Positions 1-7,643 of a stretch of 41,210 nucleotides of DNA are shown one piece after another. Origin of the DNA: an uncultured Ruminococcus sp. GTDB taxonomy: Bacteria > Bacillota > Clostridia > Oscillospirales > Ruminococcaceae. How positions within the stretch are numbered: the first letter of the stretch is position 1; the number at the start of each line of letters is the position of its first letter. A model generated the notes under the pieces. The model was not told where the DNA came from. It worked only from the letters and a program-made list of their open reading frames with translations, and made no database searches. The stretch lies in the NCBI GenBank assembly GCA_947176415.1, contig CAMWQJ010000010.1, positions 1 through 41,210 on the forward strand, in the 5' to 3' direction. The position numbers and the translations under genes were made by a program.

Positions 1-171
1 ATAAAACAGAATAAATATAATATTTGTTTTTATTAGCGGAGATTTAATATGGTGTTTTAATTATTTCTTCAGGCGGGAAAGGCTGTTTAAAAAATCATAT
101 ATTTTCGCTGATATTTTTTAACTGATATATTATAAATTATTTTAAGGAATTTCAGGAAAGGCAGGTATATT

Positions 172-1467
172 ATGAAAGTGGTGAAATCAAGAATTTTAAG
201 CCTGATTGTCAGCCTGATTACCGTCTTTTCGGTGTTTTCAATGATAGTGCCGTCTATGTGTGTAAAGGCTGATGAAAATGACAAGTCCCTTGTGCTTGTC
301 TGCAAAAATGATGATACTGTACTTGTCGGCGTGGAATGGAAACTATATCTCGTAGGTCGTCGTACGACAGACAGCCGTAATTTTGAGATGATAGGAGACT
401 TTATAAACAATCAGATTAATATGCGTAATCTCTCGGAAGAAAGAATCAACATGATTGCACAGACTTTTCAGACATATGCCGTTACTGAAAATATCAGTCC
501 TCTGCAGGAGGCAAGTTCCGATTTAAACGGCGAGGTTACTTTTTCAGGACTCGGAGCAGGTCTCTATCTTCTGACGGGCAAAACTCATCAGGTGGATTAT
601 AATTATTATGTTCCGACAACCATGCTTCTCGAAGTAAGGGAAGACGATACGACAGTAAGGCATGACGCTTTTCCGAAATTTTCATATCAGGTTATGAGCA
701 GTGAAAAAAGAAACTACACGGTAAGAAAAGTATGGGAAAACGACGACCCTGAAACACGTCCCTCGCAGATAATTGTTGAACTTTACAAAGATGATGAATT
801 TGAAAGGTCTGTTATTATCAGTGAGGAAACCAACTGGGTTTACAGATGGACGGACGACGACCCGAGTGCGTTATGGCTCGTTGCGGAAAAGTATGTTCCT
901 GAGGGATATGAAATGCGGACGGACTTCAATTCACAACAGTATCTCATTCAGAATACGTATTATGACGATGCAAAGCCAGTCCCTCCCGATAAGAACGACT
1001 ACATAATGACTACTACTGACATACATGATACGCCGTCGGATTCTTCTACAACGACGACGACTGTCGCAACGTCAGATATTGACGGTGGCGAGGGCGATAA
1101 GTCACGCACAACCATAACGGGAAATGTTGACAGCACCGAAGATAACAGGACACACACAACAACTACTGCGGACGATAATACAGGCACGAACTCTACAACT
1201 ATCGTTACAGGAAGTATCAACGGCAGTGAGTTTGAAAATACCACTACAACGGCGGACGGACAGCGTAAACCCGACAATCAGGAAAGCACAAGTGGCGGAA
1301 ATTCGGGAAGCGGAAACAGTCAGAACAGCAGTTCAGGCGGTTCGTCGGGCGGAAAACTTCCGCAGACGGGTCAGCTCTGGTGGCCTGTGATTCCGCTTGC
1401 AACGGGCGGTGTTCTGTTTATTTCGGCAGGACTTGTTATAAGGTCGAGGAGACGGACGGAAGAATGA
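172..1467 (+). CDS. LPXTG-anchored minor pilin / surface protein with CnaB-like domain
   Basis: Predicted sortase-anchored surface protein of 431 residues, probably the minor (basal or tip) subunit of the pilus encoded here. A signal peptide with a hydrophobic core ends near VKA (about residue 33). An N-terminal region to about 180 is followed by a CnaB-like beta domain (about 182-268) that starts YTVRKVW and carries an E-box-like stretch, AEKYVPEGYEM. Residues about 280-395 form a Thr/Ser/Gly-rich, low-complexity stalk, likely wall-spanning and possibly glycosylated. The sorting signal is LPQTG at 396-400, then a hydrophobic segment and an Arg-rich tail (RSRRRTEE). The ATG has AGGAAAGG upstream. 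First gene of the pilus locus; signal peptidase, major pilin and class C sortase follow on the same strand. Surface anchoring is seen directly; whether it sits at base or tip is not determinable here. Confidence 0.88.
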   Translation: MKVVKSRILSLIVSLITVFSVFSMIVPSMCVKADENDKSLVLVCKNDDTVLVGVEWKLYLVGRRTTDSRNFEMIGDFINNQINMRNLSEERINMIAQTFQTYAVTENISPLQEASSDLNGEVTFSGLGAGLYLLTGKTHQVDYNYYVPTTMLLEVREDDTTVRHDAFPKFSYQVMSSEKRNYTVRKVWENDDPETRPSQIIVELYKDDEFERSVIISEETNWVYRWTDDDPSALWLVAEKYVPEGYEMRTDFNSQQYLIQNTYYDDAKPVPPDKNDYIMTTTDIHDTPSDSSTTTTTVATSDIDGGEGDKSRTTITGNVDSTEDNRTHTTTTADDNTGTNSTTIVTGSINGSEFENTTTTADGQRKPDNQESTSGGNSGSGNSQNSSSGGSSGGKLPQTGQLWWPVIPLATGGVLFISAGLVIRSRRRTEE

Positions 1468-1491
1468 TTTTTTCTGAAAAGGGGGCTTGTC

Positions 1492-1713
1492 ATGACTGAC
1501 AAGGAACTTCATAAGCTGAAACGCATTGAACTTCTTGACTTGCTTTTTTTCATGCGTAAGGAACTGGACGAACTTCGGGCGGAAAATGAAACTCTCAGAA
1601 AAAAACTCGAAAATTACTCGGCTGACCATGAAATGCTTGAAAAAATTTTCAGAGACGTGTGCCGTGAAGAAGAAAGCGAAAAGGGGACGGCAGTATGCGA
1701 AAAAAACCGCTGA
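1492..1713 (+). CDS. small coiled-coil protein of the pilus operon, function unknown
   Basis: A 73-residue, highly charged protein with no signal peptide or membrane segment. From about residue 22 to 55 it shows leucines at heptad-like spacing among Glu/Lys/Arg (RKELDELRAENETLRKKLEN), so a short cytoplasmic coiled coil is likely. It lies 24 bases after the minor pilin gene, with AAGGGGG before the ATG, and its 3' end overlaps the signal peptidase start by 19 bases, which suggests translational coupling. I do not recognise a family. Position suggests a role in pilus export, assembly or regulation; this is inference only. The strong ribosome site and overlap make it a credible gene despite its size. 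Confidence 0.72.
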   Translation: MTDKELHKLKRIELLDLLFFMRKELDELRAENETLRKKLENYSADHEMLEKIFRDVCREEESEKGTAVCEKNR

Positions 1714-2294
1714 ATCTCTCGGGCGATAGTCTTCCGACTGCCGAACAGTTGGACAATGAAATCCGCCTGCTGAAATACCGCAGGGAGTTTTACGGAATGC
1801 TCCGCAGTACAGCGTCTTCACTTCTCGTTGTCACGGCAGTGGCGGTGCTTGTCTCAATGCTACTGCTTCCGATTCTCAGGGTTACAGGCACAAGCATGAC
1901 ACCCACCTTACAGAACGACCAGCTTGTCGTATGTTCTAAACGAAGTGGCTTTAAATCGGGCGATGTCGTGGCTTTTTATTACAATAACAAAATTCTGCTG
2001 AAAAGGGTTATCGGTACATCGGGGGACATTATAGACATAAAAGATGACGGCACGGTCTACGTCAACGGCGAAATTCTCGAAGAGCCTTATGTAAGTGAAC
2101 TTGCACTCGGCACTTGTGATATAACACTTCCTTATCAGGTGCCTGACAACAGGATTTTCGTCATGGGCGACCACCGCTCCGTTTCTATAGACAGCCGTTC
2201 AGTTACGGTGGGCTGTATAGCCGATGAATACGTTATCGGCAAGGTTGTTTTAAGGCTGTGGCCTTTCGGTATTGTAGGAAGTTCATATTTTTAA
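1695..2294 (+). CDS. type I signal peptidase of the pilus locus (SipA-like)
   Basis: Membrane signal peptidase I of 199 residues, expected to cleave secretory signal peptides outside the membrane. A cytoplasmic N-terminus is followed by one transmembrane segment (about residues 40-60). The nucleophile Ser67 lies in GTSMTPTL and the general-base Lys103 in ILLKRVIG, matching the family's Ser/Lys dyad; the conserved GDHRSVSIDSR box follows. Both catalytic residues are present, so it should be active, unlike the inactive SipA relatives of some streptococcal pilus loci. The ATG at 1695 has AAGGGG about 9 bases upstream and overlaps the coiled-coil gene. Signal peptidases in pilus operons are known to help process or assemble pilins; here it sits just before the major pilin. 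Confidence 0.93.
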   Translation: MRKKPLNLSGDSLPTAEQLDNEIRLLKYRREFYGMLRSTASSLLVVTAVAVLVSMLLLPILRVTGTSMTPTLQNDQLVVCSKRSGFKSGDVVAFYYNNKILLKRVIGTSGDIIDIKDDGTVYVNGEILEEPYVSELALGTCDITLPYQVPDNRIFVMGDHRSVSIDSRSVTVGCIADEYVIGKVVLRLWPFGIVGSSYF

Positions 2295-2318
2295 CATAAT
2301 ATTTCAGAGGAAACAGCT

Positions 2319-2399
2319 TTGCTTAAAAGATTTAATTCTGTAATTCAGGATTTTTTCTATATCCTCAGAATACATATACAACGCAGAAAAAAGGCATAA
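2319..2399 (+). CDS. possible 26-residue basic peptide (leader ORF of major pilin)
   Basis: In the 171-base gap before the major pilin there is an open frame starting at TTG 2319 and ending at TAA 2397-2399. GAGGAA sits six bases before the TTG. The predicted peptide starts MLKRFNSVIQDFF and ends IQRRKKA: an aromatic/hydrophobic middle with basic ends. It overlaps a hairpin at 2336-2370, so it could be a leader peptide affecting structure upstream of the pilin gene, or a chance ORF. It has no recognisable family. Low confidence, kept because the ribosome site is good and the gap is otherwise unexplained. Confidence 0.28.
   Translation: MLKRFNSVIQDFFYILRIHIQRRKKA
2336..2370 (+). promoter_or_regulatory. 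two-tier hairpin in the major-pilin leader
   Basis: TTCTG (2336-2340) can pair with CAGAA (2366-2370), and just inside it AGGAT (2347-2351) pairs with ATCCT (2361-2365), leaving a six-base bulge and a nine-base loop. It is not followed by a T-run, so it is not an ordinary terminator. It may be an mRNA stabiliser or processing site that raises expression of the major pilin over the upstream minor genes. Short stems; low confidence. Confidence 0.3.
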
Positions 2400-2465
2400 T
2401 CATACGTGCGGAGGCGAAAATTCCGTTCTCTGCTAAGCTTAATCCGATTATTAAGGAGAATAATT

Positions 2466-4148
2466 ATGAAAAACACTAAAAAACTTTTAGCTATGCTATC
2501 TGCCCTCACTCTCTCGGCGTGCTGTTTAGCTCCTGTGGCTATGAATGTTTCCGCTGAAGATACAGCTTCGATTACAATTGAGGGTATTTCTACTGCACAG
2601 ACACATACGTTTGAAGTTTATCAGGTATTTACCGGTGAACTTGATGCAGAAAAGAAATTCACAAATCTTAAATGGGGCAGTGATGTTACACAATATAACA
2701 ATGAAAATGTTAAATCAGGAGATTTGGTAGACCCTGACACTGTCATTGCTCTCGAAAATGGTGACGCAAGAGCTATCGCAGATAACCTGATATTAGCTAC
2801 AACAGGTTTTAAAACTATGGAATCATCAAACGGTACTGCAACGCTTACGGGTCTTGCTGACGGTTACTATGTAATAAAAGACGTTACTGATTTAAGCGAG
2901 GCAGACGACGCCAATTCTTCATGGATTGTACAGGTTGCAGGTAGTTCAACAGTTGCTATAAAGAATGCCAAGCCTACAGTAGATAAGCAGGTGCTTGATG
3001 AGATAGCTGACGCAGAAATAGACAGTCCAGACGGCTGGGGCGAATCTGCCGACCACGCTATCAACGAGACTTTCCAGTTTAAACTTACAGCTACGATTCC
3101 TGCTGATGAGAACCTTACGGCATATGACACATATAAGCTCGTATTCCATGACAAAATGTCAAACGGCGTTACATTTGACAGCATAGCAAGCGTTGATTGG
3201 CTTTATTTCGACAAGGCAAAGAGCAGATTGACGTGGGGAGGCGAACTACTTAATAACGATAATTACATTGATTACACAGAAACGGCAACAAATGCAAAAA
3301 ATAAGGCAGGTCTTGATTGGACTCTGACTATTGATAATTTGAAGTCAATTGTCACTGAGAAATCAGAAGTTATCGGTAGTAACGTATTCGGTAAGGAAGA
3401 AATAACTGTTGAAGTTATTTACAATGCACATCTGAATGAGAATGCAGTTGTTGATAAGAATGGTAAGCAATTTGGTACAACCGACGATACAAATAACAAC
3501 AGCGTTTACCTCGAATACTCCAACAACCCTGACAACTTCGGGGAAGGTGACAAGCAACCTACAGAAACAGGCAAGACACCTAAAGACTATGTATGGGTAT
3601 TTACATATGGGGTAGATAACACCAAGTACGCTGTTGAAAAGGCAGATGGAAACGAACTTGCAGGGGCTGAGTTCTCACTTCACAATGCCAAAAAAAATGG
3701 TGAGATTGATAATGATAGCAAAATTAAAGTGAACTGGAATGAAGATAGAAATGCTTATGTTGTTGCTAAGGAAGACGATGATTCTGCAACAACAGTACTT
3801 GAATCACAGAATGGTGAAAATAATAAGGGTACATTTAACATTTTGGGACTTGATGCAGGTACTTATTATCTCGTGGAAGACAACGCACCAGCAGGCTATA
3901 ACGAAATAGAGCCACTAAAGATTGTAATCAGTGCTGGACACATGGAGGAAGGGGAAACTGTTGCACTGACATTTTCAAGTAATAAATGTGAGGGTATGAC
4001 AAATGATATCGTCGATACAAGGACATCACAGCTCCCGTCAACCGGTGGCATAGGTACAACGCTCTTCTATCTCGGCGGTGGCTGTATGGTAGCGGTATCG
4101 GGTATATTACTCATCTCTAAAAAGAGAATGGGCAAGAGAGAAAACTAA
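2466..4148 (+). CDS. LPXTG major pilin (SpaA/FimA-type backbone subunit)
   Basis: Probable pilus backbone protein of 560 residues. The start is ATG 2466, with AAGGAG seven bases upstream and a normal signal peptide directly after it (MKNTKK, hydrophobic core, cleavage near VSA at residue 30). An in-frame ATG 60 bases upstream lacks a ribosome site and would put an Arg-rich extension before the signal. After an N-terminal domain comes the linker KPTVDKQV (Lys169/Lys174), a candidate pilin motif whose lysine sortase C would join to the sorting threonine of the next subunit. A large central domain and a C-terminal Cna-like domain (about 395-515) follow, with an E-box YYLVEDNAPAGY (Glu471). The sorting signal is LPSTG at 523-527, then a membrane anchor and a basic tail. 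It is followed by the sortase gene. Confidence 0.93.
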   Translation: MKNTKKLLAMLSALTLSACCLAPVAMNVSAEDTASITIEGISTAQTHTFEVYQVFTGELDAEKKFTNLKWGSDVTQYNNENVKSGDLVDPDTVIALENGDARAIADNLILATTGFKTMESSNGTATLTGLADGYYVIKDVTDLSEADDANSSWIVQVAGSSTVAIKNAKPTVDKQVLDEIADAEIDSPDGWGESADHAINETFQFKLTATIPADENLTAYDTYKLVFHDKMSNGVTFDSIASVDWLYFDKAKSRLTWGGELLNNDNYIDYTETATNAKNKAGLDWTLTIDNLKSIVTEKSEVIGSNVFGKEEITVEVIYNAHLNENAVVDKNGKQFGTTDDTNNNSVYLEYSNNPDNFGEGDKQPTETGKTPKDYVWVFTYGVDNTKYAVEKADGNELAGAEFSLHNAKKNGEIDNDSKIKVNWNEDRNAYVVAKEDDDSATTVLESQNGENNKGTFNILGLDAGTYYLVEDNAPAGYNEIEPLKIVISAGHMEEGETVALTFSSNKCEGMTNDIVDTRTSQLPSTGGIGTTLFYLGGGCMVAVSGILLISKKRMGKREN

Positions 4149-4240
4149 TCTCTCGGAAAAATTGACACAGACTGAATAAGTTGGATTTATACTGCCGGCG
4201 GAGAAATCTGTCGGCAGTATCTGCCGAGGAGGAAGCACGG

Positions 4241-5134
4241 GTGAAGAAAAAAAAATCAGGAATAGTTTCAACAATTATACTGATAGTAATGCTTATTGTC
4301 GGTCTTGCAATTATGCTTTATCCGTCTTTCAGCGACTGGTGGAACAAAAATAAAGCGTCTCATGTCATTTCAAGCTATCAGGAGGCTGTCGCAGACCTCA
4401 GCGAAGAGGACTATTCGGCGATTCTCAATTCTGCCTATGAGTACAACAGAAAACTCGCAGGGCTGTATGCTCCTTTCACAAACTATCAGGAGATAGACGG
4501 CTATGAGGATATACTGAATCTGTCGGGGTCGGGTATAATCGGCTATATATCGATACCACAGATAAGAATCGAGCTTCCTGTATACCACGGCACGAGCGAA
4601 GACGTACTCAATGTTGCGGCGGGTCATCTTCAGGGGTCGTCATTTCCCGTCGGCGGAAAAAATACGCACGCTGTAATCTCGGCACACAGGGGTCTGCCCT
4701 CCGCAAAGCTCTTTACGGATTTGGACCAGCTCGTCGAGGGAGATACTTTTACAATAAACGTACTCGGCGAAGTGCTGACGTATGAGGTGGAAACTATACT
4801 CACAGTAAAACCCGAGGAGATAGACAAGCTGGCTATAATTCCCGAAAGCGACTATGTAACACTTATGACGTGTACGCCTTACGGCGTGAATACGCACAGA
4901 ATGCTTTTGCGGTCGCACCGCATAGAGACAGAGCATCATTATGACGGAAAAGTTCTTGCGGACGCAGTAAAGATAGACCCGATTCTTGCCGTGCCTGCAA
5001 TTTCCGCACCGCTTGTCGTTCTGCTTATAATTTACTGGGCAGTCGGAAAACGCAGAAAACCGCAGATTACAGGCAGACGTGCTTTTGAAAAATTTATGGA
5101 AAATAAAAAAAGTGAACAGCAGAAAAATCCCTGA
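4241..5134 (+). CDS. class C sortase (pilin polymerase)
   Basis: Transpeptidase of about 297 residues that should cleave the LPSTG/LPQTG signals and link pilins covalently. I chose GTG 4241: GAGGAGGAAG lies six bases upstream and the protein then starts with a basic N-terminus and transmembrane helix. The ATG 60 bases earlier has no ribosome site. Catalytic His149 lies in SAHRG, Cys211 in TLMTC and Arg220 in THRMLLRSHR. A second membrane segment (about residues 247-267) followed by a basic tail is typical of class C. The lid region reads YAPF (residues 76-79), where many class C sortases have an Asp-Pro-aromatic motif; Ala replaces the Asp. Last gene of the pilus operon, with the terminator overlapping its stop. 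Confidence 0.94.
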   Translation: MKKKKSGIVSTIILIVMLIVGLAIMLYPSFSDWWNKNKASHVISSYQEAVADLSEEDYSAILNSAYEYNRKLAGLYAPFTNYQEIDGYEDILNLSGSGIIGYISIPQIRIELPVYHGTSEDVLNVAAGHLQGSSFPVGGKNTHAVISAHRGLPSAKLFTDLDQLVEGDTFTINVLGEVLTYEVETILTVKPEEIDKLAIIPESDYVTLMTCTPYGVNTHRMLLRSHRIETEHHYDGKVLADAVKIDPILAVPAISAPLVVLLIIYWAVGKRRKPQITGRRAFEKFMENKKSEQQKNP

Positions 5135-5154
5135 CAGTTTTTCAGGGATTTTTT
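5125..5154 (+). terminator. rho-independent terminator of the pilus operon
   Basis: A ten-base-pair stem, AAATCCCTGA (5125-5134) with TCAGGGATTT (5142-5151), has a seven-base loop and runs into a T-tract to 5154. The 5' arm includes the sortase stop codon. Confidence 0.9.
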
Positions 5155-5199
5155 GTTAATTTATTTTATATAATAAATTTACGATTGGTAGTGAAAAGT

Positions 5200-5538
5200 A
5201 TGAATTTTAATGAAAAGAAAAATATTCTTGCGGACTACAACTGGGACGACGGATTTAAATTTCCGAGTATTATTCTGCGTGATAAAAACTGCGATTTGGC
5301 AACGGCTCTCGAAATTTTTTATCTGGCGGACGGAGATTCTTATCTTTTTCTGAAATACGATGATAAAAAAATCCCTGATGACAGCGAGTGGATAAACTTT
5401 GTTGAATCGCTGTACTGCGATATTTTATCAGGAAATTATACAAAAAACGATAACCATTATAAAATTCCGTTGGGCAGAGTGCCTAAGTATCAGCTTAAAA
5501 AATTGGGTGTGCCGGATATATTTCTGAAGGACATTTAA
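5200..5538 (+). CDS. DUF4274-like protein, function unknown
   Basis: Small soluble protein of about 112 residues. It begins MNFNEKKNILADYNWDDG; the YNWDDG motif and the later NCDLATALEIFYLADGDSY stretch resemble the DUF4274 family as I know it. There is no signal peptide or membrane segment. The frame is also open from TTG 5185 and GTG 5191; none of the three starts has a good ribosome site, so 5200 (ATG) is a choice, not proof. It lies just after the pilus terminator and 25 bases before another small gene. Single-domain genes of this sort are often found near secreted toxins as immunity proteins, but no toxin is visible here and the function is unknown. Confidence 0.7.
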   Translation: MNFNEKKNILADYNWDDGFKFPSIILRDKNCDLATALEIFYLADGDSYLFLKYDDKKIPDDSEWINFVESLYCDILSGNYTKNDNHYKIPLGRVPKYQLKKLGVPDIFLKDI

Positions 5539-5563
5539 ATTATTTTTTAAGGGGAGCATAACA

Positions 5564-5869
5564 ATGCGTGGGGAGAAGTTTAAGGAACTTAATGCAGATT
5601 TCTGGGAAAAATTTGATTTTTCGGACGGCAAGGTGATATATTCGGAAATAATTATTGGCGAAGATATGCTACAGATTGAGTATCCGCAAAATTTTTTGCT
5701 TGATATCGGCTATTACGGCGATAATAAATTCAGGGCAATGATTATCCATGACAATAACTGGCAGTCGCCTGTTTCGGTGTATTCATGTAAAAATATTGAT
5801 AATCTTCACAAAGTCACCGCAGTGGCTCTGCAAAAAATAAGAAATTGTCTTTGTATGGGCGAAAATTAG
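5564..5869 (+). CDS. hypothetical protein, 101 residues
   Basis: No family recognised. It is a soluble, acidic/aromatic-rich protein starting MRGEKFKELNADFWEKFDF, with a middle section rich in aromatic and aliphatic residues that alternate as in beta strands (EYPQNFLLDIGYYGD) and a helical C-terminus with two late cysteines. The ATG has AAGGGGAG upstream. It follows the DUF4274-like gene closely and is probably co-transcribed with it. The size and pairing recall immunity-type proteins, but nothing in the sequence proves this. Confidence 0.62.
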   Translation: MRGEKFKELNADFWEKFDFSDGKVIYSEIIIGEDMLQIEYPQNFLLDIGYYGDNKFRAMIIHDNNWQSPVSVYSCKNIDNLHKVTAVALQKIRNCLCMGEN

Positions 5870-5925
5870 TCTTAAATGAGATTAAAGAGATAAAATTGGT
5901 TTGTGTGTTTCCTGTATATACGTTG

Positions 5926-5954
5926 TTGACAAAAATCACTATATATGCTATAAT
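5926..5954 (+). promoter_or_regulatory. sigma-A-type promoter for gltX and the thiamine operon
   Basis: TTGACA (5926-5931) and TATAAT (5949-5954) are both perfect consensus, 17 bases apart, with an extended -10 TG at 5946-5947. Transcription would start near 5961. No TPP riboswitch or T-box fits in the short leader before the gltX start at 5994. Confidence 0.88.
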
Positions 5955-5993
5955 TTATAATTGAATAATTTTATGAAAAGGATTGGTTTTTTA

Positions 5994-7631
5994 ATGGATT
6001 TTAATTTACTTTCAGAGACTCTTTTTCCCGACATCACGGCTACACCCGAAGATATTGAAAAGCGTTTTCCGAAGAGAAATTTACCCGCTGGTGCTTGCGT
6101 TACACGTATAGGACCAAGTCCGACGGGATTTGTACATCTTGGCAATCTCTATAACGCCGTTATTGCTGAGAGACTCGCACATCAGTCAGGCGGAGTATTT
6201 TATCTGAGGATTGAGGATACCGACAACAAGCGTGAAGTTGAAGGTGCAGTTGAAACGGTTATAAATTCAATGGCTTATTTTGGCGTACACTTTGACGAGG
6301 GTGCAACAACAGACGGCGACAGCGGAGACTATGCACCGTACAGGCAGAGACAGCGTAAGGAAATATATCAGGTGTTCGCAAAGTATCTCGTTCAGCATGG
6401 AAAAGCCTATCCGTGTTTTCTCACGGCGGAAGAGATAGACGAAATAAGAGAACAGCAGACCGCCAGCAAGGAAAATCCGGGAATATACGGAAAATATGCG
6501 GAAAAGAGCAGAGGACTGACTATAGAGCAGATTAAGGGCAATATAAAACAGGGTCTGCCGTGGGTACTCAGGTACAGAGGAGAAGAGACAAACGAATATA
6601 TAAGCGTTGATGACGCTGTGAGAGGAAAACTTGAAATGCCGAGAAACAATATGGATTTTGTACTTCTCAAGAGCGACGGTATTCCGACTTATCATTTCGC
6701 ACACGTTATCGATGACCATTTTATGCGTTCAACTCATGTTATCAGAGGCGAAGAATGGATATCTTCACTTCCAATGCACGTTGAATTATTTAATATTCTC
6801 GGCTGGGATATGCCTGTATACTGTCATACCGCAACTCTTATGAAAATGGACGGCACGAGCAAGCGGAAACTCTCAAAGAGAAAAGACCCTGAGCTTGCAT
6901 TGTCTTATTATCAGCAGGAGGGAATCTCTCAGGACGCTGTATGGGAATTTCTTCTTACTATCCTTAATTCCAATTATGAGGAATGGAGAATTGCAAATCC
7001 TGATATGCCATATACTGATTTTCCGTATTCGCTTGATAAGATGTCAATATCAGGTGCGTTGGTTGATTTGGACAAACTCCGTGACATATCAAAAAATGTA
7101 ATATGCCATATGACAGCGGAAACGGTTTTCAGTAAATGGCTTGACTGGTGCGATATTTACAATCAGGAATTTGCGGAGCTTATCAGAAAATATCCCGAAA
7201 AAACGCTTTCAGCACTCAATGTCGGCAAGGGCGGTAACAAGCCGAGAAAAGATATTGAAACGTGGAAACAAGCGTGCAGTTTCATGAGTTTTTATTATGA
7301 TGAAACTTTTGAGATTCAGGACGATATGTCAGCAGAGTGTAATGACGAAACAAGAAAAATTTTCTTTGCAAAATATCTTGAAAGTTATAATCATGATGAC
7401 GATTCGTCCGCATGGTTTGCAAAAGTCAGGGAGATAACCGCTGAAATGGGTTTTGCGGTAAAGCCGAAGGATTACAAGAAAAATCCCGAAATGTACAAGG
7501 GAAGCATTGTAAATATAACAAATATGCTGAGAATTGCCCTCACAGGACGTGCAAACGCTCCTGACATATGGGAAGTAAGCCATGTTATCGGCGAGGAAAC
7601 TGTAAGAAAAAGACTTGAAAAATGGATATAA
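5994..7631 (+). CDS. gltX: glutamate-tRNA ligase
   Basis: Class I aminoacyl-tRNA synthetase of about 545 residues that attaches glutamate to tRNA-Glu. The Rossmann-fold signature HIGH appears as HLGN (residues 48-51) in RIGPSPTGFVHLGN, and the KMSKS equivalent is KLSKR at 292-296 (SKRKLSKRKDPE). The C-terminal helical part contains the anticodon-binding region. ATG 5994 is preferred: the promoter places the transcript start near 5961, so the TTG at 5961 cannot be used; ATG 5973 is also possible. AAAGG lies about 12 bases before 5994. Whether the enzyme also charges tRNA-Gln cannot be judged. First gene of a long operon; the MetRS-like gene follows after 12 bases. Confidence 0.95.
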   Translation: MDFNLLSETLFPDITATPEDIEKRFPKRNLPAGACVTRIGPSPTGFVHLGNLYNAVIAERLAHQSGGVFYLRIEDTDNKREVEGAVETVINSMAYFGVHFDEGATTDGDSGDYAPYRQRQRKEIYQVFAKYLVQHGKAYPCFLTAEEIDEIREQQTASKENPGIYGKYAEKSRGLTIEQIKGNIKQGLPWVLRYRGEETNEYISVDDAVRGKLEMPRNNMDFVLLKSDGIPTYHFAHVIDDHFMRSTHVIRGEEWISSLPMHVELFNILGWDMPVYCHTATLMKMDGTSKRKLSKRKDPELALSYYQQEGISQDAVWEFLLTILNSNYEEWRIANPDMPYTDFPYSLDKMSISGALVDLDKLRDISKNVICHMTAETVFSKWLDWCDIYNQEFAELIRKYPEKTLSALNVGKGGNKPRKDIETWKQACSFMSFYYDETFEIQDDMSAECNDETRKIFFAKYLESYNHDDDSSAWFAKVREITAEMGFAVKPKDYKKNPEMYKGSIVNITNMLRIALTGRANAPDIWEVSHVIGEETVRKRLEKWI

Positions 7632-7643
7632 GAGGTAATTATT

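Noticed and set aside
1-171. Promoter or gene in the left-edge region
   Set aside because: Very AT-rich with several TATA-like strings, but no -35/-10 pair with proper spacing and no gene-like frame.
999-1277. Val/Ser-rich minus-strand frame
   Set aside because: Complement of the Thr-rich stalk; the low-complexity composition explains the open frame.
1333-1821. 162-codon minus-strand open frame across the end of the minor pilin and the next two genes
   Set aside because: It is antisense to three well-supported genes, has no ribosome site and no recognisable domain.
5870-5993. Possible TPP riboswitch before the gltX-thi operon
   Set aside because: The stretch is AT-rich, has no CTGAGA-type or other THI-element motif, and the promoter leaves only about 33 bases of leader.
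5961-5993. TTG 5961 as gltX start
   Set aside because: It coincides with the predicted transcription start and has no ribosome site; ATG 5994 (or 5973) fits better.
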